DNA of 58,419 bases from Terriglobia bacterium (GTDB lineage: Bacteria > Acidobacteriota > Terriglobia > Bryobacterales > Bryobacteraceae). Below, piece after piece: positions 1-7,460 of the stretch (the first letter of the stretch is position 1; the number at the start of each line of letters is the position of its first letter). A program made the position numbers and the translations under genes. The notes under the pieces were generated by a model that saw nothing but the letters and a program-made list of their open reading frames with translations, made no database searches and was not told the DNA's origin. Location: positions 1-58,419 of the forward strand of contig JAIQEX010000025.1 of assembly GCA_020073615.1 (NCBI GenBank), read 5' to 3'.

Positions 1-49
1 CCAAAAACGCCCGGATCTGTTCCAGGCTCAACTTCTCTGGTGCTTGCAT
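1..49 (-). CDS. Integrase/transposase-like protein, N-terminal 16 codons only
   Basis: Reading leftward from the ATG at 47-49 gives MQAPEKLSLEQIRAFL, then the window ends. The SLEQIRAFL stretch resembles the start of DDE integrase-type transposases that are abundant in Acidobacteriota genomes; this is recognition by memory on a very short piece. A GGGAG Shine-Dalgarno-like stretch lies about 12 nt upstream of the start. The flanking direct repeats support a mobile-element gene. Confidence 0.45.
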   Translation of the reverse strand, partial: MQAPEKLSLEQIRAFL

Positions 50-83
50 GCTGATGATCAACTCCCAGCATGCCGGATCGCTC

Positions 84-141
84 CTCCAGGCTCATCTTGT
101 ATGAGAAACGCACCCCCACTCCAGGCTCATCTTGTATGAGA
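84..141. repeat. Two 23-bp direct repeats with internal inverted repeat
   Basis: Copies at 84-106 and 119-141 are identical over 23 bp, separated by 12 bp. Each contains CTCAT-CTTGT-ATGAG, an imperfect operator-like palindrome. They lie between the partial transposase start and the next gene and are best explained as transposase binding sites at an element end. An operator for the transposase gene is an alternative. Confidence 0.7.
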
Positions 142-191
142 CAAGACTCTCACTATTCTAAGACCTCGGGGCGTGCTATCGTTTTTCCATC

Positions 192-1097
192 ATGAGAAGC
201 TGCTTCCTGTTGTGCCTGGCAACCCTGGCTGCGGCGCAGCCGCCCGCGGCCCAGCCCGCCCCGCCCCTCGCGCGCCTGGAGAGCAACATCCAGCGGATCA
301 CCCGCTCCGTCAACGCCACCTGGGGTATCTACATCAAGTGCCTCGAGACCGGCGAGGAGATCGCCCTCGACGCGGACCGCCAGATGGACACCATGAGCGT
401 CATCAAGATCCCTCTCCTGGCCGAAGCGTTTCACGAAATCGAGGCCGGGACCTTCTCGCTCACCGACCGCGTAGCCGTCCCCGAAACCGCCAAGCGCCCC
501 GGCACCGGCATCATCCGCTCGCTCGACGCCGACGTGCTGCTCAGCGTGAAAGACGTGTTGACCCTCATGATCATCGTCAGCGACAATACCGCCACCGATC
601 TGGCCTACGCCATGGTCGGCGGCCCCGAGCCGGTCAACAAGCTGATGGAGAGCTGGGGCCTGCACTCGATCCGCGCCACGGGCACGGCCGAGGCGTGGTT
701 CAAGGCGCTGCGCGCGGCGCCCAACCCGGAGACCTTTCACCGCCAGGCCAAGACGCCCTTCGGCCTCAGCTCGCCGCGCGACATGGGCAGGCTCCTGGAG
801 AAGATCGAAAAGGGCGAAGCCGTCAACAAGAAGGCCAGCGACACCATGCTCGAAATCCTGCGCGCACAGGTCTACAGCTCGCGCCTGCCGCGCTACGTCA
901 CCGGCTTCCGCATCGCGCACAAGACCGGCGACTTTCTGCCCTACATCGGCAACGACGTCGGCATTCTCGAGAGCCCGTCGCGCCACATCGTGATGAGCGT
1001 CTTCACCGCGCAGCATTTCGGCGCCGGGGCCAGCCTGGAAGATGCCATCGGCCGCATCGCCGAGCTGACCGCCAACTACTTCGCCGCCCGGCAGTAA
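192..1097 (+). CDS. Secreted serine hydrolase, class A beta-lactamase-like
   Basis: A 301-aa protein with an N-terminal signal peptide (hydrophobic residues about 4-15, then AAAQPP). It carries the class A penicillin-recognising motifs at canonical spacing: Ser69-x-x-Lys72 (SVIK), Ser130-Asp-Asn (SDN) and Lys244-Thr-Gly (KTG). A clear ExxLN omega-loop motif, which holds the deacylation glutamate in true class A enzymes, is not visible between SDN and KTG. It is therefore safer to call it a beta-lactamase-family periplasmic hydrolase than a resistance enzyme. The ATG at 192 is preferred because it puts a signal peptide at the N terminus. It lies alone, directly beside the mobile-element end, and precedes ispG on the same strand. 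Confidence 0.8.
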   Translation: MRSCFLLCLATLAAAQPPAAQPAPPLARLESNIQRITRSVNATWGIYIKCLETGEEIALDADRQMDTMSVIKIPLLAEAFHEIEAGTFSLTDRVAVPETAKRPGTGIIRSLDADVLLSVKDVLTLMIIVSDNTATDLAYAMVGGPEPVNKLMESWGLHSIRATGTAEAWFKALRAAPNPETFHRQAKTPFGLSSPRDMGRLLEKIEKGEAVNKKASDTMLEILRAQVYSSRLPRYVTGFRIAHKTGDFLPYIGNDVGILESPSRHIVMSVFTAQHFGAGASLEDAIGRIAELTANYFAARQ

Positions 1098-1149
1098 GTG
1101 CTGGTTGGCTGCGGCTGGTAAAATTAGAGTTTCCCCGGGAGGAGAATCG

Positions 1150-2367
1150 ATGGCCGTGAAGCCCCGCCGTCAGGCGGTTGTGGTGGACGTGGGAGGTGTC
1201 AAGGTCGGCGGCAATCATCCCATTGTCGTGCAGTCGATGACCAACACCGATACCGCCGACGTGCCCGCCACGGTGAACCAGGCGATGGCCCTGGCGCGCG
1301 CCGGCTCGGAGTTGGTGCGCGTCACCGTGAACACCGAGCAGGCCGCCGCGGCGGTGCCCAAAATCGTGGAGACGCTCGACCACTTCGGTGTGCCCGTGCC
1401 CATCATCGGCGACTTTCACTATAACGGCCATATCCTTCTGAAGAAGTATCCCGCCTGCGCCCGCGCGCTGGCCAAGTACCGCATCAATCCCGGCAATTCC
1501 GATATCGGCAGCAAAACCGGCGGCAATTTCCGCACCATGATCGAGGTGGCCCTGGAGAACGATAGGCCGGTGCGCATCGGCGTCAACTGGGGCTCGCTCG
1601 ATGCCGCGCTGCTCACCCGCATGATGGACGAGAATGCGCGACTCCCCGAGCCCAAAGATGCCCGCGAGGTCACGCTCGACGCCATCGTGGCCAGCGCCAT
1701 CGAATCGGCCGAGGCCGCCGTGCGCCATGGCCTCGGCCGCGACCGCATCATCCTCAGCGCCAAGGTGAGCGGCGTGCAGGACCTCATCGACGTCTACCGC
1801 GCGCTGGCCGCCGCCTGCGGCTACGCGCTGCACCTGGGGCTCACCGAAGCCGGCCTGGGCAGCAAGGGCATCGTGGCCACCACCGCCGCGCTCGCTCCAT
1901 TGTTGCAGGAAGGCATCGGCGACACCATCCGCACTTCGCTGACGCCCGCGCCTAATGGCGACCGCACCGAGGAAGTGCTCGTCTCGCAGCAGATCCTGCA
2001 ATCGCTCGGCATCCGCAGCTTCACGCCCCAGGTGACCGCCTGCCCCGGCTGCGGCCGCACCACCAGCACCTTCTTCCAGGAGATGGCCGACCAGATCCAG
2101 ACCTACCTCCGCGAGCAGATGCCGCGCTGGAAAAGCGGCCATCCCGGCGTCGAAACCATGAAAGTCGCGGTGATGGGCTGCGTGGTGAACGGCCCCGGCG
2201 AATCCAAGCACTCCAACATCGGCATCTCGCTGCCCGGCACCTTCGAGGAGCCGAAAGCGCCGGTGTACGTGGACGGCCGCCTCATGACCACGCTCAAGGG
2301 CGACCGCATCGTGGCCGACTTTATCGCTATCCTGAACGATTACGTGACCTCGCACTACGCGGCGTAA
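1150..2367 (+). CDS. ispG: 4-hydroxy-3-methylbut-2-enyl diphosphate synthase
   Basis: This enzyme reductively converts methylerythritol cyclodiphosphate to HMBPP in the MEP isoprenoid pathway, using a [4Fe-4S] cluster. The cluster ligands are visible as Cys298 and Cys301 (CPGC) and about Cys344 in [10 protein letters not shown], the family's conserved C-terminal motif. The N-terminal TIM-barrel half begins around [12 protein letters not shown]. The ATG at 1150 is chosen over one at 1105 because a strong GGGAGGAG ribosome-binding site lies directly before it; the product is 405 aa, normal for bacterial IspG. It leads a tight three-gene run with a DUF2203 gene 3 bp downstream. The polyprenyl synthase at 9451-10482 uses products of the same pathway. 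Confidence 0.96.
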   Translation: MAVKPRRQAVVVDVGGVKVGGNHPIVVQSMTNTDTADVPATVNQAMALARAGSELVRVTVNTEQAAAAVPKIVETLDHFGVPVPIIGDFHYNGHILLKKYPACARALAKYRINPGNSDIGSKTGGNFRTMIEVALENDRPVRIGVNWGSLDAALLTRMMDENARLPEPKDAREVTLDAIVASAIESAEAAVRHGLGRDRIILSAKVSGVQDLIDVYRALAAACGYALHLGLTEAGLGSKGIVATTAALAPLLQEGIGDTIRTSLTPAPNGDRTEEVLVSQQILQSLGIRSFTPQVTACPGCGRTTSTFFQEMADQIQTYLREQMPRWKSGHPGVETMKVAVMGCVVNGPGESKHSNIGISLPGTFEEPKAPVYVDGRLMTTLKGDRIVADFIAILNDYVTSHYAA

Positions 2368-2370
2368 CCC

Positions 2371-2811
2371 ATGTCCAGACGCTTCACCCTCGCCGAAGCT
2401 CAGAGCCTCATCCCCGACGTGGACCGCCTCATGCGCGAGGCGGTGCCGCTCAAAACCGAATACCAGGAGGCCGAGCGGGCCATTCAGTCGCTGCACGAGC
2501 GCGTCATGCTGATGGGCGGCATGCTGGTGGACCGCGAACTGGCCCTCGCCGGCAAAGCGCGCCGCGACGCCGCGGCCGCGCGCCTGCGCGACCTCATCGA
2601 GCGGATCCAGGAGTTTGGCTGCGTGGTGAAAGACCTCGATACCGGGCTGGTCGATTTCCCCACGCTCTTCCGCGGCACGGAAGTCTACCTCTGCTGGAAG
2701 CTCGGCGAGACGGCCATAGCCTTCTGGCACGGAGTGGAGGAGGGCTTCCGCGGGCGCAAGGCGATTGACCAGGATTTCCGCGATCACCACCGCGGCGATC
2801 GCGCGCAGTAA
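2371..2811 (+). CDS. DUF2203 family protein
   Basis: A 146-aa soluble protein opening with FTLAEAQSLIPDV, typical of the DUF2203 family. It has a helical, probably coiled-coil middle (about residues 25-90) and a C-terminal half containing the family-type run GLVDFPTLFRGTEVYLCWKLGE. The function of DUF2203 is not known. It starts 3 bp after the ispG stop and ends 8 bp before the CYTH gene, so the three are almost certainly co-transcribed. Confidence 0.88.
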   Translation: MSRRFTLAEAQSLIPDVDRLMREAVPLKTEYQEAERAIQSLHERVMLMGGMLVDRELALAGKARRDAAAARLRDLIERIQEFGCVVKDLDTGLVDFPTLFRGTEVYLCWKLGETAIAFWHGVEEGFRGRKAIDQDFRDHHRGDRAQ

Positions 2812-2819
2812 CTCCGCCG

Positions 2820-3410
2820 ATGGCTCACGGCGCTTACGAAACGGAAATCAAGCTGGCCGTGCCGGACGCCAAGACCGCGCGCCGCATCCTGCGCGCCGCC
2901 GGCTTCCGGGTGTCCCGGCCGAGAGTTTTCGAAAGCAACATTATCTTCGATACTCCCGGCCTGGCACTGCGCCAGGCCGCAACACTGCTGCGCGTCCGCG
3001 AAGCCGGACCCACTGCGACCGTGACCTACAAAGGGCCGCCGGTCGCCTCGCGGCACAAGAGCAGGGAGGAGTTGGAGGTGGCAATCTCGCGCGCCGCCGC
3101 TATGCGCGGGATCTTCGAGCACCTGGGCTTCGGCCCGGTCTTCCGCTACGAAAAATTCCGCACCGAATTCCGGCGCGCCGGCGCTTCCGGCACCGCCATG
3201 CTCGATGAGACGCCGGTGGGCGTTTACCTGGAGCTGGAAGGCACTTCGCGTTGGATCGACCGCACCGCACGCCAACTGGGCTTCGCCGAAAGCGCCTACA
3301 TCACGAGCAGTTATGCGCGCCTGTACCTGGACTGGTGCGAGCGGCAACACGTGACGCCCTCGCACATGGTCTTCAAGGCCGCTCCCCGCCGCCCCGTTTC
3401 AGCACGGTGA
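2820..3410 (+). CDS. CYTH domain protein (class IV adenylate cyclase-like)
   Basis: A 196-aa protein with the CYTH signature ExExK at its N terminus (ETEIK, about residues 7-11). Basic and acidic residues on successive beta-strands follow (LLRVREAG, VTYKGPP, ELEVAI, YLELEG), as expected for the triphosphate tunnel fold. CYTH enzymes act on triphosphates: thiamine triphosphatase, inorganic triphosphatase or class IV adenylate cyclase; the sequence alone does not tell which. It is the third gene of the ispG run. Its last 38 bp overlap the 3' end of the convergent 3D-domain gene. Confidence 0.85.
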   Translation: MAHGAYETEIKLAVPDAKTARRILRAAGFRVSRPRVFESNIIFDTPGLALRQAATLLRVREAGPTATVTYKGPPVASRHKSREELEVAISRAAAMRGIFEHLGFGPVFRYEKFRTEFRRAGASGTAMLDETPVGVYLELEGTSRWIDRTARQLGFAESAYITSSYARLYLDWCERQHVTPSHMVFKAAPRRPVSAR

Positions 3411-3783
3411 CCCTCACCAGTTTTTTCCCGAACTGCGCGGCCTCCGCCTCGGTGGGCATGAAAATGTCGATGTGGCGACCCACCACCTTCGGGCCCGTAT
3501 CGGTGACCTGGTAGATTCCCGAGTACGGCCCCGCGCCGGTAACGCGAATGCGCGTACCCATCGGCAGAACGTGAGCGTCCGCTGCCACAATGCCCACCTG
3601 GGCGCGAGTTCCCGACTTGGTGATGCCATGCTGTGAGGACGCCGTCGCCTGGAAACGCGGATGCACCACCGGCCGTCTCGCCGCCGCGCTCGACGGCACC
3701 GATAGTGCCAGAAGACCGAATAGGGCGAGCGGATTCTTCAATTCATGCACCTCATGGAGCCCATGACGGGTCTGGCGCGCCAT
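3373..3783 (-). CDS. 3D-domain (RlpA-like double-psi beta-barrel) secreted protein, copy 1
   Basis: A small exported protein. After a hydrophobic leader (LALFGLLALSVPSSAAA) comes one 3D domain with its three aspartate-bearing segments: VAADAHVLPMGTRIRV, VTDTGP and GRHIDIFMPT. Such barrels occur in lytic transglycosylases and cell-wall-binding proteins (MltA, RlpA, YabE). The annotated ATG at 3783 gives a long charged stretch before the leader; a GTG about 12 codons in (VHELKNP) would place the leader at the N terminus and may be the true start. Its 3' end overlaps the CYTH gene by 38 bp. It is a paralog of the neighbour at 3829-4200. Confidence 0.8.
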   Translation of the reverse strand: MARQTRHGLHEVHELKNPLALFGLLALSVPSSAAARRPVVHPRFQATASSQHGITKSGTRAQVGIVAADAHVLPMGTRIRVTGAGPYSGIYQVTDTGPKVVGRHIDIFMPTEAEAAQFGKKLVRVTVLKRGGGERP

Positions 3784-3828
3784 TCGCTTCCTGGCAAAGC
3801 ACTTACTGCGCCACCGTGATGAAACTTA

Positions 3829-4200
3829 CTAAGAGGCCGCCCCACTCCCCCACTTCAGCACGATGACGCTCACTAGCTTCTTCCCGAACTGCTTCGCCTC
3901 GGCCCAGGACGGAATGAAAATGTCGATGTGCCGCCCCAGCACCTTTGCGCCCGTATCGGCCACCAGGTACTCTCCCGAGTAGGGCCCCGCCCCCGTCACG
4001 CGAATGCGCGTGCCCAGCGGCAGAACGCGCGTGTCCGCGGCCACGACGCCCACACGGGCGGGAATCCCGGACTTGGTGAAGCCATGCAGCGAAAACGCAG
4101 TCGCCTGGAAATGGGGATGCCCCACCGGCCGGCCCGGCACGGCGCGCGACGGCACCGCGAGCGCCGCCAACAGAGCGAAGATCGTGCGCAGATTCTTCAC
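3829..4200 (-). CDS. 3D-domain secreted protein, copy 2
   Basis: A 123-aa paralog of the preceding 3D-domain protein, easily alignable along its whole length (HFQATAFSLHGFTKSG versus RFQATASSQHGITKSG). A clear signal peptide (MKNLRTIFALLAALAVPSRAV) supports this start. The conserved aspartates sit in VAADTRVLP, VADTGA and GRHIDIFIP. The two copies are 45 bp apart in the same orientation, indicating tandem duplication. Its start overlaps the stop of the upstream secreted-protein gene by 4 bp, so the three minus-strand genes likely form one transcript. The role is inferred to be in the cell wall. Confidence 0.82.
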   Translation of the reverse strand: MKNLRTIFALLAALAVPSRAVPGRPVGHPHFQATAFSLHGFTKSGIPARVGVVAADTRVLPLGTRIRVTGAGPYSGEYLVADTGAKVLGRHIDIFIPSWAEAKQFGKKLVSVIVLKWGSGAAS

Positions 4201-4685
4201 CGGTAGCGCGCTCCTTGGAACGCGGCGAGAGCGACCAGGGCGGCGTCATGGCCGGAGGCCCGGCCCACTCTTGCGGGCGGCGTCTTTTCCGGCGCCTTAG
4301 GCGCGGTTTTGTCTGGTTTGACTTCCGGCGCCGGCCGGCTCTCTTGTTGTCCGTGATCCCACCACACTACGCTCTGCGCGCAGTACAGGCTGAGGACATC
4401 CAGCAGGTGCTGCAATTCGGCGGCCTCTTCTTCCTCCAACCCGCGCTGCTCATCGGCGGAAGCCATGACCGCATGATCGGGGGAGATCTCGTAGCGCTCT
4501 TCGGAACCGGCCACGAATTTGCCGTCGACCATGGTCCCTTTCTGCACCGTCCATACCAGCTTTTGCGTGTCCAGGTTCCAGGTTACCGAGCCCAGTTTCT
4601 TCACCTCGCCGGCAGCCTGGGGTTTCTGGTCCGCCGCGCCGGCCAGGACGGCAAGCGATAACAATAGGATGAAAGCGGCCTTCAT
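4197..4685 (-). CDS. Hypothetical secreted protein
   Basis: A 162-aa protein beginning MKAAFILLLSLAVLAGA, a good signal peptide, with GGAA about 11 nt upstream of the ATG at 4683-4685. The N-terminal half (VTWNLDTQKLVWTVQKG) looks like beta strands; the middle is acidic (EEEEAAELQHLLDVL) and the tail is proline/lysine-rich. No known family recognised. It overlaps the start of the downstream 3D-domain gene by 4 bp, implying translational coupling with that gene. Confidence 0.7.
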   Translation of the reverse strand: MKAAFILLLSLAVLAGAADQKPQAAGEVKKLGSVTWNLDTQKLVWTVQKGTMVDGKFVAGSEERYEISPDHAVMASADEQRGLEEEEAAELQHLLDVLSLYCAQSVVWWDHGQQESRPAPEVKPDKTAPKAPEKTPPARVGRASGHDAALVALAAFQGARYR

Positions 4686-4994
4686 ATCATCGTTTCCTTC
4701 CCGATTCCAGCGACCGCTGTCGCCGAATCTACCACCGATAGGTGCATTCCCCGTGCCTCGGTGGGAAAAGACCCGGTACGGGTTCGCACGGCCATGCCGC
4801 TTTTTCGTGGAGAATGATCCGTTTGGTGGGGTAGGCCTCCCGGCCTGTTCCCATGGCTCGCAGGGCCACCAAAGGTGATGAAAACCTGGCAGGCGGAAGC
4901 GCCCGCCCCACAAACCCCACCGACCATCATGTCCACAGGTTGCAGTTGGTTTTCAACCGCGCCTTCGGCGCGAGGACAGGCCGGGAGGCCTATC
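4686..4994. repeat. Intergenic region with 17-bp inverted repeat
   Basis: The roughly 309 bp between the secreted-protein gene and the metW stop holds no convincing gene. It contains a perfect 17-bp inverted repeat, TAGGCCTCCCGGCCTGT at 4832-4848 and its complement at 4976-4992, with a 127-bp interior. The interior has a smaller hairpin-prone GGCGG/CCGCC stretch near 4890. This has the look of a REP-like or miniature inverted-repeat unit. Confidence 0.6.
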
Positions 4995-5621
4995 CTACTT
5001 ACGCACCAGAAAAACCGCCACCTCCGCCATCAGGTTGGGCAGCCGGAGCATCTTGCGATGCCCCGAGAGGAAATAGCGCCGTTCCACCACCAGTCCCTCG
5101 GCGGCGGCCAGCGTCTCGAAATCGTGCACCGTCAGGAAATGGATGTTGGGCGATTCATACCATTCATAGGGAAACAGGCTGGTGCGCGGCGCGCGCCCGC
5201 TCAGCAGCATGTTGACGCGCACCCGCCAGTGGCCGAAGTTGGGAAAGGCCACAATCCCGCGCTTTCCCACCCGCAGCATTTCGCGCAGCACGCTCAGGGG
5301 ATGACGGGTCTCCTGCAGCGTCTGGCTCAGGATCACGTAATCGAACGCGGAATCGGGATAATCGGCGAGGCCGTTGTCGATATCGCCCTGGAAGACGGAG
5401 ACGCCGCGCGCGATCGCCCGCTGCACCTTGACGCCCGAGATCTCGACGCCGCGCGCGTCCACGCCCTTGTTCTCCGCCAGCCATTGCAGCAACTCGCCTT
5501 CGCCGCAGCCCAGGTCGAGCACCTTTGCCCCGGGTTCCACGATCTCGCCGATGATGGCGTAATCGCTGCGCCCCAGCAACTCGCGGACGAAGGTCTGCTT
5601 GCCGGCGGCGTGCGCGCTCAT
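4995..5621 (-). CDS. metW: Methionine biosynthesis protein MetW
   Basis: A 208-aa SAM-dependent methyltransferase-fold protein of the MetW family. The glycine-rich SAM-binding motif VLDLGCGEGELL (about residues 34-45) is followed by the MetW signature regions DYVILSQTLQET and VAFPNFGHW. MetW is usually encoded with MetX and is needed for or stimulates homoserine acylation in several bacteria; its exact chemistry is debated. Its ATG overlaps the stop of metX by 4 bp, the classic metX-metW arrangement. Confidence 0.93.
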   Translation of the reverse strand: MSAHAAGKQTFVRELLGRSDYAIIGEIVEPGAKVLDLGCGEGELLQWLAENKGVDARGVEISGVKVQRAIARGVSVFQGDIDNGLADYPDSAFDYVILSQTLQETRHPLSVLREMLRVGKRGIVAFPNFGHWRVRVNMLLSGRAPRTSLFPYEWYESPNIHFLTVHDFETLAAAEGLVVERRYFLSGHRKMLRLPNLMAEVAVFLVRK

Positions 5622-6724
5622 GACAGCTTCTCGAACGTGCTCGCCAGAAAACCGCGCACCAGGCTGGTCTGCTCCGCCACGTCCACCAGGAAGGAATCGT
5701 GCCCGTAATTGGATTCCAGCTCCACGTAGGCCACGTCGCAATTGCGCGATCGCAGGGCGCGCACCATCTCCTGCGACTGGTAGCTGGGATATAGCCAGTC
5801 CGAGCTGAAGCTGATCACCAGAAAGCGCGCGCGCGCCGGAGCGAGCGCCGCCGCCAGCGACCCGTGTCCGTTGGTCAGGTCGAAGTAGTCCATCGCCTTG
5901 GTGATGTACAGATACGAATTTGCGTCGAAGCGGTTCACGAACTGGCTGCCGCGGTAGCGCAGGTAGCTTTCCACTTCGAAATCCACGTCGAAGCCGTAGG
6001 AGAAGTTGTCCTTGCCGCGCAGGCGGCGGCCGAACTTCTCGTGCATCGAGTCGTCGCTCATGTAGGTGATGTGGCCCACCATGCGCGCCACCGCCAGGCC
6101 GCGCGCCGGCGGCTGCCGGCCGTAATAGTCGCCGCCGTTCCAGTCGGGGTCGGCCATGATCGCTTGCCGCCCCACTTCGTTGAAGGCAATCTGCTGCGCG
6201 CTGTGCCGCGTCGTAGACGCGATGGGAATGGCCGAGACGACGCGGTCGGGATACGCCACCGCCCATTCGAGCGCCTGCATGCCGCCCATCGAGCCGCCCG
6301 TCACCGTCAGCAGCCGCTCGATGCCGAGCGAGTCGATCACCATCTTTTGCAGCCGCACCATGTCGCTGATGGTGATCACCGGGAACGCCATGCCATACGG
6401 GCAGCCGGTGCGGGGATCGATGGACGAAGGCCCGGTGGTGCCGCGGCACCCGCCCAGCACGTTCTGGCAGATCACGAAATAGCGATTGGTGTCGAACGCC
6501 TTGCCCGGCCCGATCATGTTGTCCCACCACCCCGGCTTGCCGGTCTCGTGGCTGATGCCGGCCGCATGCGCATCGCCCGAAAAGGCGTGCAGCGCGAGCA
6601 CCGCGTTCGATTTCGCCGCGTTCAGCTCTCCGTAAGTCTCATAGGCTACCTCGACCTGCGCCAGCGCCGCGCCGCTATCGAGGGAGAGGGAATCGAAACG
6701 GACAGAATTGGCCTCAACAATCAT
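5618..6724 (-). CDS. metX: Homoserine O-acyltransferase MetX
   Basis: An alpha/beta-hydrolase-fold acyltransferase that activates homoserine for methionine synthesis. The nucleophile is Ser145 in GGSMGG; the catalytic Asp and His are expected near SSDWLYP and the C-terminal YGHDSFLVD. The oxyanion region around NVLGGCRGTTGPSS is typical of MetX. Length 368 aa is normal. Whether the acyl donor is acetyl- or succinyl-CoA cannot be settled by eye. It is divergent from the SIMPL gene across 52 bp, too short for a SAM riboswitch, and none was seen. Confidence 0.94.
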   Translation of the reverse strand: MIVEANSVRFDSLSLDSGAALAQVEVAYETYGELNAAKSNAVLALHAFSGDAHAAGISHETGKPGWWDNMIGPGKAFDTNRYFVICQNVLGGCRGTTGPSSIDPRTGCPYGMAFPVITISDMVRLQKMVIDSLGIERLLTVTGGSMGGMQALEWAVAYPDRVVSAIPIASTTRHSAQQIAFNEVGRQAIMADPDWNGGDYYGRQPPARGLAVARMVGHITYMSDDSMHEKFGRRLRGKDNFSYGFDVDFEVESYLRYRGSQFVNRFDANSYLYITKAMDYFDLTNGHGSLAAALAPARARFLVISFSSDWLYPSYQSQEMVRALRSRNCDVAYVELESNYGHDSFLVDVAEQTSLVRGFLASTFEKLS

Positions 6725-6776
6725 CGGGGATTCCTATGATATCAGGTGCGCCGCAAATTATGACACAATTGACAAT

Positions 6777-7445
6777 ATGAGATACATCGGTCTGATTCTA
6801 CTTTTTACCTGCGCCGCCTTCGCCCAGGTGGCCGATGGAGTCACCACCAGCGTCAGCCGCGGGGTCAGCCTTGCGCCCGACGAGGCCGACTTCACGGTGT
6901 CGGTCTACACGGCGCTCGATTCCAACCCGCGCCTGGTCGCCAAGTCCTTCCTGGACGCGGGAATTCAGAATCCAGTGGTGACCATCGTAGGCATCGGCCA
7001 GTTCTATTCGTACGCCACCTCGACAAACATTAGTCAGGCCGTTTACCAGGTTACCTTCTCGGTGCCTCCGTCCGCCTTGAGGGATGCGGCGAAGAAACTC
7101 GAGGCGATGCTTGCGAGCTTGCCCGAGGGCATCTTCACCTTGCAGTACAACGCGTACCTGGCAGCCAGCCAGTCCGTGGTCGACGCCGCGCACCAGGCGG
7201 CGCTGCCGCAGCTCTTGTCCGACGCGCGCACCAAAGCTCAGACGCTTGCCGCCGCTGCCGGATTGAACATCGGGGCCATTCAAGGAATCGTAGAATCCGG
7301 TTACGGCGCCCTCGGTGGTATAGTTGGGAACTTTGTCCTAGCGAGTTCTTCTCCGGCCGGGCCCCCCGGCACTTCGTCCGGCGCCAGCATCACCTCGTCG
7401 CCATACACGTTTTACGCCAGTGTGAAGTTCGCCATCGCGCCGTAA
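6777..7445 (+). CDS. Secreted SIMPL-domain (DUF541) protein
   Basis: A 222-aa protein with a signal peptide (MRYIGLILLFTCAAFAQV), which is why the ATG at 6777 is chosen over one at 6708. The body matches the SIMPL/DUF541 pattern: an opening strand pair (VSLAPDEADFTVSVYT), a middle domain (VYQVTFSVPPSALRD), a helix with DARTKAQTLAAAAGLNIG, and a final strand YTFYASVKFAI. SIMPL proteins are periplasmic or outer-membrane proteins of mostly unknown role, some linked to oxidative stress. It is monocistronic and divergent from metX. Confidence 0.83.
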   Translation: MRYIGLILLFTCAAFAQVADGVTTSVSRGVSLAPDEADFTVSVYTALDSNPRLVAKSFLDAGIQNPVVTIVGIGQFYSYATSTNISQAVYQVTFSVPPSALRDAAKKLEAMLASLPEGIFTLQYNAYLAASQSVVDAAHQAALPQLLSDARTKAQTLAAAAGLNIGAIQGIVESGYGALGGIVGNFVLASSSPAGPPGTSSGASITSSPYTFYASVKFAIAP

Positions 7446-7460
7446 GGGGCCGGAGCGTCC

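Larger units (their letters stand above)
1..150 (-). mobile_element. End of a transposon or IS element (partial)
   Basis: The edge carries the first codons of a transposase-like gene reading leftward out of the window. Upstream of it, toward the window interior, are two perfect 23-bp direct repeats (84-106 and 119-141) starting at 35-bp intervals, and a degenerate third match near 21-36. Each repeat contains the inverted repeat CTCAT-cttgt-ATGAG. Repeated sites next to a transposase start are typical of element ends with several transposase-binding sites. The outer boundary is inferred to lie near 141-150, before the beta-lactamase-like gene; no target-site duplication can be tested because the other end is outside the window. 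Confidence 0.55.

Noticed and set aside
1105-1149. Longer ispG start (ATG at 1105)
   Set aside because: No ribosome-binding site before it, while 1150 has a strong GGGAGGAG and gives the normal family N terminus.
1003-2790. 595-codon open frame on the minus strand
   Set aside because: It lies entirely antisense to ispG and the DUF2203 gene and its histidine/alanine/glycine-rich product is typical of a shadow frame in high-G+C DNA.
6725-6776. SAM riboswitch or MET-box upstream of metX
   Set aside because: Only 52 bp lie between the divergent starts, too short for a SAM riboswitch, and no typical motif is seen.
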